Assembly (NCBI RefSeq): GCF_015680405.1
Contig: NZ_JADLJS010000016.1
Location: 1 to 64,000 of the forward strand
Length of the DNA: 64,000 nucleotides
Direction: 5' to 3'
Origin: Pseudomonas pudica
GTDB taxonomy: Bacteria; Pseudomonadota; Gammaproteobacteria; Pseudomonadales; Pseudomonadaceae
Shown here: piece by piece, positions 8,517 to 17,397 of the stretch
Numbering within the stretch: position 1 is the stretch's first letter
Layout: each line of letters starts with the position of its first letter
Notes under the pieces: generated by a model
What the model saw: the letters and a program-made list of their open reading frames with translations, nothing else
Databases searched by the model: none
Told to the model about the DNA's origin: nothing
Program-made: the position numbers and the translations under genes

Positions 8517-11500
8517 TCAGATAGAGTCGCGCAGCAGCTTCTGCCGCCAGCATTCCTGCTCTTGTGCCGGCGCTTCGACCAGGTACGAATAGTGCCCGGC
8601 CACCCGCACCGCTATCGGCACTCCGTCGCGATACAACAAACGGTTGCCACTGACCGCCGGCACTTTCGCACCTGGCAGCAACGACCCGACCAGATTCAGC
8701 GGGTCACTGGCACTTGCCACCACCAGTGCCCCGTCCAATTCACGGCGTCGTACCTGCCGCAGCAGCCCCACCGCCTCCGTCAAGGCGAACTGTTCGCCGG
8801 CCAGCCCGGCAATGAAGCGCCCGCCACGAATCTCGCCACGTGCTTCCAGCCGGTGATAGCAGCGCAGCAGTTCGCGCCAGGGCGGCAGCACATCGCTTTC
8901 GCGCTCCAGCAGGCGCCAGCAAACCACGCCATAGCGCCGAAGCAGGGCCCGGGCGATGTGCTCCAGGCGCTGGCTGTCGTCTACAGCGCCCCTGCGTAGC
9001 AAGGCCCAGCGCCCGGCCTGGGACATGCTGCTGGACAGCGGCGGGTGGCCGCGCCGGCTGTTGCGCGCTGTGCGTTTCGCCGCCGGGGTGATCAGGCTGC
9101 GCAGGCCGGTGAAGCTGTCGGCCCCCACCAGGCCTGCGCCTACCAGCTCCTGTAACGCCGTCTCCAGTTCGCTGGGCAGCAGGTGGGCGTCGTGTGCCAG
9201 CTCGTCGAAGAACAGCGCGCCATGTGTGTTCAGCACCTCGTGGACGCGTTGCGCCCGTGTACCGAGGCTATCAAGTGCTGGCAGGGGGGCAAGGCTGCGC
9301 CACAACCCAAGATGCTCGCGCGGCAGCAGCACCAGCGGTGTGCTCGACAAGGTGTTGCTCGACACGGTTGCCGCCAGCCGGCTCCAGGCGAACTGCCCGC
9401 TGCGGCAGGCATCGTCGAGCCAGTGTGGGCTGTAGTCCTTGATACGTGCCGGCAGCAATTCGGCCTCCCAGGCTCCGGCTGCACTCGGGAACCCTTGCAA
9501 CTGGCCAAGTACCTCGGTCACGGCTTGCGGGCCGCGAAGGCGCGTGTCATCAGCCAGGTGCTGCCAGTCGAACAGAAAACGCATGAAGTCTTGCAGGCTG
9601 ACCGGCTCGATCTCCCGGCGCAGGCGTTTTACCGTGTAGCGGTGGATGCGCGCCAGCAAATGGCGCTCGCACCACTGCAATTCGCTTGCGCCGGGGCTGA
9701 AATACCCACGCAGCACATAGCCTTCGGCCTCCAGGTGGGCCAGTGCCTGTTCGATGGCCGGCAGCGGTTTGCCAAGTGCTGCCGCAATCTGCGCACGGGT
9801 CAGCGGGCCATGGCCGCTCAGGCGGGCTCGGAGCAGTTCGACCAGCGCAATGTCCGGCTCGATGGCCTGATCGAAGCCTGGCAGTACCTGCAACGCAGGC
9901 TCAAGCCTGGAGCCGGGATACAGCACCTGCAGCAGGTTCAACCGCTCACGCGCCAGCCACAGTTTTTCATCCACCAGGCGCAAGGCCCGGCCGGCCTTGG
10001 CCAACTGCCTGAGCAGCAGCTCCCAGCTGGCATTGCCCTGCACTTCGTCCTGACTGATGGCCCCCAGGCCCATCAACGCTTCATGCATCTCATCGGCATT
10101 GCCCGGTTGTGGCCATGCCTCGGCTGCGACGGCGGCAATGGCATCGGCATCCAGCGCGCCCAGGTCGTCGCCGCTCTGCACTTCGCTCCAGCGCCGGCTG
10201 AGCACCGCCTGAGTGCGCCGTTCTTCCAGCGGCGCGTCATCCAGGAAGGCATAGGGCCGTGCATTGAGGATGGCTGCCGCCAGCGGCGAAGGAGCGGGCA
10301 GGTCGCGACACAGCAGGCGCACCGTGCCGCTTTCCATACGCCGCAACAGCGCCAGCCAGCCTTCGCTGTCCATCGCCTCGTGCAGGCAGTCGTCGAGTGT
10401 TTGCTCGACCAGCGGATGATCGGGAATCTGCCGCTCGCCGACGATGTTCTCCAGGCAGGCGATCTGGTCGGGGAACACGGCGGCAATCAGGTCTTCACTC
10501 TTCATCCGCTGGATCTGTGGCGCCACCTTGCGACCGCCGACAAAGCGCGGTAGGGCCATGGTCACGCTGGCGTTCCAGCGCCAGCGCACCCCGAACAGCG
10601 GGGCATCGAGCAGCGCCTGGACAAGAATCGGCTCGGCGCTGCGGCTATTCAGGTAACGCCACACGTCGTCCAGTTCGAAACTGTGACTGGAAGACAGCGA
10701 CAGCACGATGGCGTCTTCGCTGGCAGCCGCCTGCAGCTCGAAGTTGAAGGTGCGACAGAAGCGCTTGCGCAGGGCCAGGCCCCAGGCGCGGTTGATGCGG
10801 CTGCCGTAAGGCGAATGGATGATCAACTGGGTACCACCGGACTCATCGAAGAAACGCTCCATCACCAGCATGTCCTGCGAGGGCAGGGCGCCGAGCACTT
10901 CGCGGGTGCGGGCCAGGTAGTCGAGCAGCTGGCCAGCGGCGTCTTCGCCCAGTTCGAAGGTAGCCTGCAACCATGCCAGCACCTCGGCCTGGTTGTTGTC
11001 AGCCAGCTGTTGGTCGATCTGCGCCTGCAGTCGGGCCACTGCGGCAGACAGCTCATCGCTGCGCCCCGGGGCCTCGCCCAGCCAGAACGGGATGGTAGGT
11101 GGCAGGCCCTGGGCATCCTCCACCCGCACCCGGCCCGGCTCGACCCGCAGGATGCGATAGGAGGCATTGCCCAGCTGGAAGATATCGCCGGCGATGCTCT
11201 CGACGGCAAAGTCTTCGTTGACGGTGCCAATGTTCAGCGCCTGCGGTTCGAGCAGCACGGCGTAGTCGGCGTTGTCGGGAATGGTGCCGCCGCTGGTCAG
11301 GGCGGTCAGCTGGCTGCCGCGTCGGCCACGCAGTGTGCCGCTCACCGCATCGCGGTGCAGGTAGGCACTGCGCACGCCCTGGCGGCCGTTGTAGCCCTCG
11401 GCGAGCATGCGCAGCAGGGCCTGGTAATGTTGCTGGTCGAGTTCGGCGTATGGCGTGGCCTGGCGCAGGCAGTCGAACAGGGCCTGTTCGTGCCAGGGCT

Positions 11501-12785
11501 GGTTGCTGGCTTCGGCGACGATCTGCTGGGCCAGCACATCCAGCGGCGCCCGGGGAATGTGCAGTTCGTCCAGTTCGCCCCGGCGTATGCAGTCGAGCAG
11601 GGCCACGCATTCGATGAGGTCATCGCGCGAGGTCGGGAACAAGCGCCCCTTGGGCACGCCATCGACCTGGTGTCCGGCGCGGCCAACCCGCTGCAGCAAG
11701 GCCGCGATCGAACCTGGCGAAGCGATCTGGCAGACCAGGTCGATGTCGCCGATATCGATGCCCAGTTCCAGCGAAGCAGTGGCCACCAGCACCTGCAGCT
11801 GGCCATTCTTCAGGCGTTGTTCGGCATCCAGGCGTAGCTCCTTGGCCAGGCTGCCGTGGTGCGCGGCAACCGCCTCCTTGCCCAGGCGGTCGCTGAGGTG
11901 GCGGGTGATGCGCTCGGCCAGTCGCCGGGTGTTGACGAACACCAGGGTGGTGCGGTGTTCGCGCGCCAGGGTGGCCAGGCGGTCATAGACCAGGCCCCAG
12001 ACATCGGTGGCCATCACTGCCCCCAGCGGCACTGGCGGCACCTCGATGGCCAGGTCGCGCTGCCGAGCATGGCCGACATCGACGATTGCACAGGGGCGGC
12101 CGTTGCCGACCAGGAACTGTGCCACCCGCTCGACCGGGCGTTGCGTGGCCGATAGGCCGATGCGCCGCAACGGCCGGTTGCACAAGGCCTGCAGGCGCTC
12201 CAGGGTCAGTGCCAGATGAGCGCCGCGCTTGTTGCCGGCCAAGGCATGGATTTCGTCGACGATTACAGTATGCACGCTGGCCAGGCCTTCACGGCCAGAA
12301 GCCGAGCCCATCAGCACGTAGAGCGATTCGGGGGTGGTCACAAGGATGTGCGGCGCCAGCTTGCGCATGGCGGCACGCTCCTTCTGAGGGGTGTCGCCGC
12401 TGCGTACGGCGGTGGTGATGCGCGGGGCATTCAGGCCTTGGTCCGCGAGGGCTTGGCTGATGCCTTCGAGCGGGGCTTGCAGGTTCAGGCGGATATCGTT
12501 GGACAGCGCCTTGAGTGGCGACACGTAGACCACCTGGGTTTGCGCTGGTAGCTCGCCGTGGCGCTCCAGGCCTTGGCGGAACAGTTCGTCGAGCACGGCC
12601 AGGAACGCACTGAGGGTCTTGCCCGAGCCGGTCGGCGCGGCCAGCAGCATCGACTGGCCCGCATGGATCAACGGCCAGGCCTGGGCCTGGGCATTGGTCA
12701 CCGTGGCGAAGTGGCGACGGAACCAGGTGCTCACGGCGGGGTGGAACAGCTCGAGCACCGGGTGGTGTTTGGCGGGCAGGTTCAT
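8517..12785 (-). CDS. lhr: Lhr, large ATP-dependent helicase-related protein
   Basis: Superfamily 2 helicase of 1422 aa, matching full-length E. coli Lhr rather than the shorter Lhr-Core. The N-terminal helicase core has Walker A APTGSGKTLSAFLAVL, DEIH box VDEIHAL, SAT motif LSATQRP, and the motif VI region QRVGRAGHQVDG. A winged-helix/beta-barrel Lhr module and a long C-terminal extension follow. Full-length Lhr is a 3'-5' DNA/RNA helicase linked to DNA repair. The start chosen is ATG 12785; 36 upstream codons in the same frame run through a REP repeat and are unlikely to be translated. A second, shorter Lhr-type helicase is present in this window at 55430-57883. Confidence 0.93.
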   Translation of the reverse strand: MNLPAKHHPVLELFHPAVSTWFRRHFATVTNAQAQAWPLIHAGQSMLLAAPTGSGKTLSAFLAVLDELFRQGLERHGELPAQTQVVYVSPLKALSNDIRLNLQAPLEGISQALADQGLNAPRITTAVRSGDTPQKERAAMRKLAPHILVTTPESLYVLMGSASGREGLASVHTVIVDEIHALAGNKRGAHLALTLERLQALCNRPLRRIGLSATQRPVERVAQFLVGNGRPCAIVDVGHARQRDLAIEVPPVPLGAVMATDVWGLVYDRLATLAREHRTTLVFVNTRRLAERITRHLSDRLGKEAVAAHHGSLAKELRLDAEQRLKNGQLQVLVATASLELGIDIGDIDLVCQIASPGSIAALLQRVGRAGHQVDGVPKGRLFPTSRDDLIECVALLDCIRRGELDELHIPRAPLDVLAQQIVAEASNQPWHEQALFDCLRQATPYAELDQQHYQALLRMLAEGYNGRQGVRSAYLHRDAVSGTLRGRRGSQLTALTSGGTIPDNADYAVLLEPQALNIGTVNEDFAVESIAGDIFQLGNASYRILRVEPGRVRVEDAQGLPPTIPFWLGEAPGRSDELSAAVARLQAQIDQQLADNNQAEVLAWLQATFELGEDAAGQLLDYLARTREVLGALPSQDMLVMERFFDESGGTQLIIHSPYGSRINRAWGLALRKRFCRTFNFELQAAASEDAIVLSLSSSHSFELDDVWRYLNSRSAEPILVQALLDAPLFGVRWRWNASVTMALPRFVGGRKVAPQIQRMKSEDLIAAVFPDQIACLENIVGERQIPDHPLVEQTLDDCLHEAMDSEGWLALLRRMESGTVRLLCRDLPAPSPLAAAILNARPYAFLDDAPLEERRTQAVLSRRWSEVQSGDDLGALDADAIAAVAAEAWPQPGNADEMHEALMGLGAISQDEVQGNASWELLLRQLAKAGRALRLVDEKLWLARERLNLLQVLYPGSRLEPALQVLPGFDQAIEPDIALVELLRARLSGHGPLTRAQIAAALGKPLPAIEQALAHLEAEGYVLRGYFSPGASELQWCERHLLARIHRYTVKRLRREIEPVSLQDFMRFLFDWQHLADDTRLRGPQAVTEVLGQLQGFPSAAGAWEAELLPARIKDYSPHWLDDACRSGQFAWSRLAATVSSNTLSSTPLVLLPREHLGLWRSLAPLPALDSLGTRAQRVHEVLNTHGALFFDELAHDAHLLPSELETALQELVGAGLVGADSFTGLRSLITPAAKRTARNSRRGHPPLSSSMSQAGRWALLRRGAVDDSQRLEHIARALLRRYGVVCWRLLERESDVLPPWRELLRCYHRLEARGEIRGGRFIAGLAGEQFALTEAVGLLRQVRRRELDGALVVASASDPLNLVGSLLPGAKVPAVSGNRLLYRDGVPIAVRVAGHYSYLVEAPAQEQECWRQKLLRDSI

Positions 12786-12847
12786 GTGTTGGTTATGGAG
12801 GGTGTGGGGCGGGTTGGCAAGGGGCCGTTCGTCTGGCCGGTCGGCTA

Positions 12848-12960
12848 TGTCCTGTGCCGGCCCTTTCGCGGGCATGGCCGCTCCCACAGGCACTGCGTTG
12901 CTCTCAAGAGCTGTGGAGGACTTGTGGGAGTGGGCGCGCCCGCGAAAGGGCCGGCGCAGG
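12848..12960. repeat. REP pair upstream of lhr and the Nudix gene
   Basis: GCCGGCCCTTTCGCGGGCAT at 12857 and its complement GCGCCCGCGAAAGGGCCGGC at about 12938 flank about 60 bp that also contains GCTCCCACAGG / CTTGTGGGAG. It lies between the divergent lhr and Nudix genes. Confidence 0.75.
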
Positions 12961-13031
12961 AAACACTGGCCTTGTCAGGCCAGGACCCTCATGGGATCCT
13001 CCCCGGCCATTGTTTCAAGCGAGCCCAGCCC

Positions 13032-13445
13032 ATGCCCAACACCATCCGCATCGCCGCCGCCCTGTTGATCGACCCCCAGGGCCGCACCCTGCTGGTACGC
13101 AAACGCGGGACCCAGGCCTTCATGCAGCCCGGTGGCAAGATCGATGCTGGCGAAACCCCGGTGCAGGCGCTGGTGCGCGAGCTGCATGAGGAACTGGGCC
13201 TGCACATCGACCCGTCCCAGGCCGTGCACCTGGGCCAGTTCAGCGCCCCGGCCGCCAACGAGCCGGGCTTCGAGGTACAGGCCGAACTGTTCCGTGTCGA
13301 CAGCGCCGCAGCCGTGCTGCCGGCTGCGGAGATCGAGGAGGTGGTGTGGCTGGCCGCAGACCAGGTACCCGCCATGCAGCTGGCACCCCTGACCCGCGAC
13401 CTCATCCTGCCGCTATACCGCCAGGCCGTCAGCGCACCGCGCTGA
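13032..13445 (+). CDS. Nudix hydrolase
   Basis: Small cytosolic Nudix pyrophosphohydrolase of 137 aa. The full Nudix box is intact: GGKIDAGETPVQALVRELHE followed by ELGL, with the G-x5-E-x7-R-E-x2-E-E-x-G-U residues all present. The overall shape (RIAAALLIDPQGRTLLVRKR at the N-terminus) resembles MutT/NudG-type housecleaning enzymes, but the substrate cannot be assigned. The open frame extends far upstream across a REP element; the ATG at 13032 fits family starts. It converges on and overlaps metR by 17 bp at the 3' end. Confidence 0.88.
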   Translation: MPNTIRIAAALLIDPQGRTLLVRKRGTQAFMQPGGKIDAGETPVQALVRELHEELGLHIDPSQAVHLGQFSAPAANEPGFEVQAELFRVDSAAAVLPAAEIEEVVWLAADQVPAMQLAPLTRDLILPLYRQAVSAPR

Positions 13446-14346
13446 CACCATCGAGGGTGGCGAACGAGGTGTCCTTCGCCGTCAGCAGGAAGTCGCGCAT
13501 GTATGGCGCATCGAGCATGTCGGTGCGCACGGCAGCATAAAGCGTGGCGAACAGGCCTTTTTCACCCAGGCGCTTGCCCTTCACATACCCGCGCGAACTG
13601 TACTCGTGCAGCGCCCAGTGCGGCATGCCGCACACACCTCGGCCGCTGGCCACCAGTTGCATCATCATCACCGTCAGCTCCGACGTGCGCACGGCGGCGG
13701 GCTCGATGTCGGCCGGCTCCAGGAAGCGGGTGAAGATGTCCAGGCGATCGCGCTCCACCGGGTAGGTGATCAGGGTCTGGTCAAGCAGGTCCTGCGGCAC
13801 GATGTAGGGCTTGCTGGCCAACGGATGCTGGTTGGCCACCGCCAGCATCGCCTCGTAGGTGAACAGCGGCACGTAGGTGATGCCCGCCAGGTCCAGCGGG
13901 TCGGAGGTCACCACCAGGTCCAGGTCGCCGCGAGCCAGGGCCGGCAGTGGGGCGAAGGCAAAGCCGGAGGCCAGGTCCAGCTCCACCTCCGGCCAGGCGT
14001 CACGGAACTGGTCGATGGTCGGCATCAGCCACTGGAAGCAGCTGTGGCATTCGATAGCCATGTGCAGGCGCCCGGCGGTGCCACCGGCCAGGCGCGCGAT
14101 GTCACGTTCGGCGCCGCGAAGCAGCGGCAGGGTGGCATCGGCCAGTTGCAGCAGGCGCAACCCGGCGCTGGTGAAGCGGATCGGCTTGGTCTTGCGCACG
14201 AACAGCGGCAGGCCCAGGCGCTCTTCCAGCTCCTTGAACTGGTGCGACAGCGCCGACTGGGTCAGGTGCAGGCGCTCGGCGGCCTCCACCAGGCTGTCGG
14301 CCTCGCGCAGGGCATGAAGGGTTTTCAGGTGACGGATCTCCAGCAC
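13429..14346 (-). CDS. metR: MetR, LysR-family regulator of methionine biosynthesis
   Basis: LysR-type transcriptional regulator of 305 aa, expected to activate met genes with homocysteine as co-inducer. The N-terminal winged helix reads LKTLHALREADSLVEAAERL then HLTQSALSHQFKELEERLG, a close match to MetR. The substrate-binding domain contains ECHSCFQWLMPTIDQFRDAWPE, characteristic of MetR. I choose the GTG at 14346, eight bases after GGAG, giving the usual MetR length; the frame continues to 14544 without family resemblance. It is divergent from the alpha/beta hydrolase gene across about 196 bp. Confidence 0.92.
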   Translation of the reverse strand: MLEIRHLKTLHALREADSLVEAAERLHLTQSALSHQFKELEERLGLPLFVRKTKPIRFTSAGLRLLQLADATLPLLRGAERDIARLAGGTAGRLHMAIECHSCFQWLMPTIDQFRDAWPEVELDLASGFAFAPLPALARGDLDLVVTSDPLDLAGITYVPLFTYEAMLAVANQHPLASKPYIVPQDLLDQTLITYPVERDRLDIFTRFLEPADIEPAAVRTSELTVMMMQLVASGRGVCGMPHWALHEYSSRGYVKGKRLGEKGLFATLYAAVRTDMLDAPYMRDFLLTAKDTSFATLDGVSAVR

Positions 14347-14388
14347 AGCTGACTCCGGTGTGTGGACTTGAGGAAACAGGGGGTGAGT

Positions 14389-14401
14389 TGAGTTTCCCTC
14401 A
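14389..14401. promoter_or_regulatory. Possible MetR-type operator
   Basis: TGAGTTTCCCTCA fits the MetR pattern TGAA-N5-TTCA except for one symmetric substitution per arm. It is about 43 bp upstream of the metR start, where autoregulation would be expected. Weak evidence. Confidence 0.25.
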
Positions 14402-14542
14402 TGTTGCTGCGCCTGTCGACTGGGCGTTTGGCCGCACCGCCTGGCGGGAGTCATCAAAATGTCACTGAAGTGTGGCAGCGCGCCCGAACAGAATTCATCA
14501 GACTCGCGCTCTACTGGGGATTTGCATTCTGGTGTTTCTTTC

Positions 14543-15538
14543 ATGCGGGCTTATTGGCTTCTTCTTTTCTTTGTATTCGGCGTACCTGCGAGTTTCGCTG
14601 AACAGCGTTGTGATGCCCACGTGCCGGTGCAGCGGGCCGAGCTGGGCGCGGTCAGCCTGGTGTACCAGAGCGTCGGTGCGCCACGCGACCCGGCCTTGCT
14701 GCTGGTGATGGGCCTTGGCGGGCAACTGATCCACTGGCCGGACGACGTGGTCGAAGCTTTGTGCCGCCAGGGCTTTCGGGTAATTCGCTACGACAATCGC
14801 GATGTCGGCCTGTCACGCTGGAGCCAGCTGCCACCGTCGGCCAACCTGACGGTCGAACTGCTGCGCTACAAGCTGGGCCTGCCGGTGGCTGCGCCATATA
14901 CGCTGACCGACATGGCGGACGATGGCCTGAGCCTGATGGATGCGTTGGGCGTGCACGAGTTTCATGTGCTGGGGGTGAGCATGGGCGGCATGATTGCCCA
15001 GCACCTGGCGGCCATGGCGCCCGAGCGCGTGCGCAGCCTGACGTTGGTCATGTCCAGTTCAGGGGCGGCGGGGTTGCCGGCGCCGGATCCGGCGCTGGTG
15101 CAGCTGCTGGCCCGGCGCAGCGCGCCGAACCGCGAGGTTGCCATCGAACAGCAGGCCGACCTGCTGGCGGCGCTGGGCAGCCCCGAGGTGCGTGACGACC
15201 GTGCGGCCTTGCTGCAGCAGGCGGCCGTGGCCTATGACCGGGCGTTCAATCCTGAAGGCGCCAAGCGCCAGATCATGGCGATACTGGCCGAGCCGAGCAG
15301 GGTCGAATTGTTGAACCAGTTGCGGGTGCCGACCCTGGTGGTGCATGGCACGGCCGACCCGTTGCTGCCGGTGATGCATGGTGTGCATCTGGCCGCGCAT
15401 ATCCGGGGTAGCCAACTGCGTTTGATACCGGGGTTGGCGCACCGCTTCCAGGAGCCGTTCAAGGCGCCGTTGCTGGGGGCGGTGTTGCCCTACCTGCAGG
15501 CACATCGGCAGGATGTCACGCATATCGCAGGGCTGTGA
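14543..15538 (+). CDS. Secreted alpha/beta hydrolase
   Basis: Alpha/beta-fold hydrolase of 331 aa with an apparent signal peptide ([19 protein letters not shown], likely cleavage before Glu20), so probably periplasmic. The catalytic triad is visible: Ser in GVSMGG (nucleophile elbow), Asp in [10 protein letters not shown] and His in GLAHRF. The fold resembles esterases and haloperoxidase-like hydrolases; the substrate is unknown. The ATG at 14543 is chosen because it starts directly at the signal peptide and has GGTG eight bases upstream. It is divergent from metR, but nothing else ties it to methionine metabolism. Confidence 0.85.
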   Translation: MRAYWLLLFFVFGVPASFAEQRCDAHVPVQRAELGAVSLVYQSVGAPRDPALLLVMGLGGQLIHWPDDVVEALCRQGFRVIRYDNRDVGLSRWSQLPPSANLTVELLRYKLGLPVAAPYTLTDMADDGLSLMDALGVHEFHVLGVSMGGMIAQHLAAMAPERVRSLTLVMSSSGAAGLPAPDPALVQLLARRSAPNREVAIEQQADLLAALGSPEVRDDRAALLQQAAVAYDRAFNPEGAKRQIMAILAEPSRVELLNQLRVPTLVVHGTADPLLPVMHGVHLAAHIRGSQLRLIPGLAHRFQEPFKAPLLGAVLPYLQAHRQDVTHIAGL

Positions 15539-15568
15539 ATTTCCATGCTTCCAGGCTGATGCGATCCC

Positions 15569-15686
15569 CTGTAGGAGCGGCCTTGTGTCGCGAAAGGGCC
15601 GCAAGGCGGCCCCAGCAATATTCGCGGCGAAGCTGAAATCGGGGGCCGCTACGCGCCCCATCGCGACACAAGGCCGCTCCTACACG
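15569..15686. repeat. REP pair between hydrolase and glpM
   Basis: TGTAGGAGCGGCCTTGTGTC with a GCGAAAGGGCCGCAAGGCGGCCCC arm, and the inverted copy ending at 15684, sit between convergent genes. It could act as a bidirectional transcript end. Confidence 0.8.
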
Positions 15687-15707
15687 GACCGCGTCAGCCG
15701 ACCGGCC

Positions 15708-16043
15708 TCAGTGCATCCGCACCCACAAGGTCACCAGCACGGTGGCGGCCATCAGCCAGGCCACCGTGGCCAACGCCAGCGATGCCTCCAGGCGCATGCG
15801 GTCGACCAGCACATACAAGGTCGCCAGGTACACGAAGTACGGAATGATCGACCACATGCCGAACAGGATGGTGGTCTTCAGGTCGGTAATGCTGCGCCCC
15901 TTGCCAACTATGTAGTGGGCAATCAGGGCAAAGGTGGGGAATAGCGGCACCAGCCCGGCGATGTAGTAATTGCGTGTTTTCGACAGCACCGCCAGCAGGA
16001 GCACCACGCCAGCGCCCAGGGCAGCTTTGAATACCAGGTCCAC
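15708..16043 (-). CDS. glpM: GlpM family membrane protein
   Basis: Integral membrane protein of 111 aa with about four hydrophobic helices (LVFKAALGAGVVLLLAVLS, YYIAGLVPLFPTFALIAHYI, ILFGMWSIIPYFVYLATLYV, and a final VAWLMAATVLVTLWV). It matches the GlpM family, first described in P. aeruginosa as a membrane protein needed for efficient alginate production; the molecular role is not known. The start is GTG at 16043 with GGA upstream. It follows aauR on the same strand with a short gap. Confidence 0.82.
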   Translation of the reverse strand: MDLVFKAALGAGVVLLLAVLSKTRNYYIAGLVPLFPTFALIAHYIVGKGRSITDLKTTILFGMWSIIPYFVYLATLYVLVDRMRLEASLALATVAWLMAATVLVTLWVRMH

Positions 16044-16068
16044 GATGTGTTTCCAGGTTGGGTTGAGG

Positions 16069-17397
16069 TCAGCCGAGGCCGTATTTCTTCACTTTGTCGA
16101 ACAACGTGGTCTTGGCCATGCCCAGTTCCTGGCTGGCCTGGCTAAGGTTGCCGCCGGTGCGTTGCAGGGCATCGCCGAGCAGGTTGCGCTCGAACGCTTC
16201 CACCGCCTCGGCAAAGCCCAAGCCTTGGCTGGCACCACCGCTGGGGCCTTTCTTGAACGCTGGCAGGCCGAGGGCATAGCGTTCGGCGACGTTGCGCAGT
16301 TCACGCACGTTGCCCGGCCAGTCGTGGGCCATCAGGCGCGACAAGGTCTGGCTGTCCAGCGCAGGCGTTTCGCGGTCGAAGCGCAGTGCCGATTGCTGCA
16401 GGAAGTGCTCGAACAGTTGCAGGATATCTTCGCGGCGCTCGCGCAGCGGCGGCAGCTCCAGGGTAACCACGTTCAGCCGGTAATACAGGTCGCTGCGGAA
16501 CTGGCCGCTCTGGCCCATGGCATCCAGGTCGGACTTGGTGGCCGCGATCACCCGGCAGTCCACCGGAATGCTCTGGTTCGAGCCCAGCCGCTCCAGGGTG
16601 CGCTCCTGCAGCACGCGCAACAGCTTGATCTGTAGGTTGATCGGCATGCTCTCAACCTCGTCGAGGAACAGCGTGCCGCCATTGGCATGTTCAATCTTGC
16701 CGATGCGGCGTTTGCCGGCACCGGTGAAAGCGTTGGCTTCGTGGCCGAAAATCTCGCTTTCGAACAGGTTTTCCGGCAGGCCGCCGCAGTTCAGTGCCAC
16801 GAACGGCTGGCCCTGGCGGCGGCTGAAGTCGTGCAGGCAGCGGGCGACCAGTTCCTTGCCGGTACCTGTCTCGCCTTCGATCAGCACGTTGGCCGAGGTA
16901 TCGGCGACGTTGGCGATCAGTTCGCGCAAGTGCTCCATGGCTGGCGAGCGGCCAATGATGCGCCCCTCCAGGCTGCTTTGCTCGGCCAGCTGGCGGCGCA
17001 GGGCCACCACTTCGCGCGACAGCCCGCGCTGTTCAAGGGCGCGGCGCACCACATCGACCAGGCGCTCCGGGGAGAAAGGCTTTTCCATGAAGTCGTAGGC
17101 GCCATTGCGCATCGCGCCGACCGCCATGTCGATATCGCCGTGGCCGGTGATCAGCACCACCGGCAGGCTGCGGTCGCGGGCCTTGAGGCGGTTGAGCAGC
17201 TCCAGGCCATCGATGCCCGGCAGGCGGATATCGCTGACGACGATACCGGCGAAGTCGTCGCCGATGCGTTCCAGCGCCTGCTCGGCGCTGCCCACGCCTT
17301 CGCAGGCGATGTCTTCCAGGGCCAACGCCTGTTGGCAGCCGAGCAGCACATGCGGGTCGTCTTCGACGATCAGGACGGTAAGAGGCGCTTGGTTCAT
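16069..17397 (-). CDS. aauR: AauR, sigma54-dependent response regulator for acidic amino acid uptake
   Basis: NtrC/DctD-class response regulator of 442 aa. The receiver domain has phosphoacceptor Asp56 in VVSDIRLPG and Lys in MEKPF. The AAA+ domain has Walker A GETGTGKE and Walker B GGTLFLDEVESM. A Fis-type helix-turn-helix ends the protein (GNLSQASQELGMAKTTLFDK). It pairs with the histidine kinase directly upstream (4-nt overlap). In P. putida, AauSR senses acidic amino acids and activates the aat transporter, whose genes follow here. The sigma54-contacting loop reads NAFTGA instead of the usual GAFTGA. Confidence 0.92.
   Translation of the reverse strand: MNQAPLTVLIVEDDPHVLLGCQQALALEDIACEGVGSAEQALERIGDDFAGIVVSDIRLPGIDGLELLNRLKARDRSLPVVLITGHGDIDMAVGAMRNGAYDFMEKPFSPERLVDVVRRALEQRGLSREVVALRRQLAEQSSLEGRIIGRSPAMEHLRELIANVADTSANVLIEGETGTGKELVARCLHDFSRRQGQPFVALNCGGLPENLFESEIFGHEANAFTGAGKRRIGKIEHANGGTLFLDEVESMPINLQIKLLRVLQERTLERLGSNQSIPVDCRVIAATKSDLDAMGQSGQFRSDLYYRLNVVTLELPPLRERREDILQLFEHFLQQSALRFDRETPALDSQTLSRLMAHDWPGNVRELRNVAERYALGLPAFKKGPSGGASQGLGFAEAVEAFERNLLGDALQRTGGNLSQASQELGMAKTTLFDKVKKYGLG

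Noticed and set aside
12786..12893. N-terminal extension of Lhr by 36 codons
   Set aside because: The stretch is the REP repeat region, with no family resemblance; the ATG at 12785 gives the normal start.
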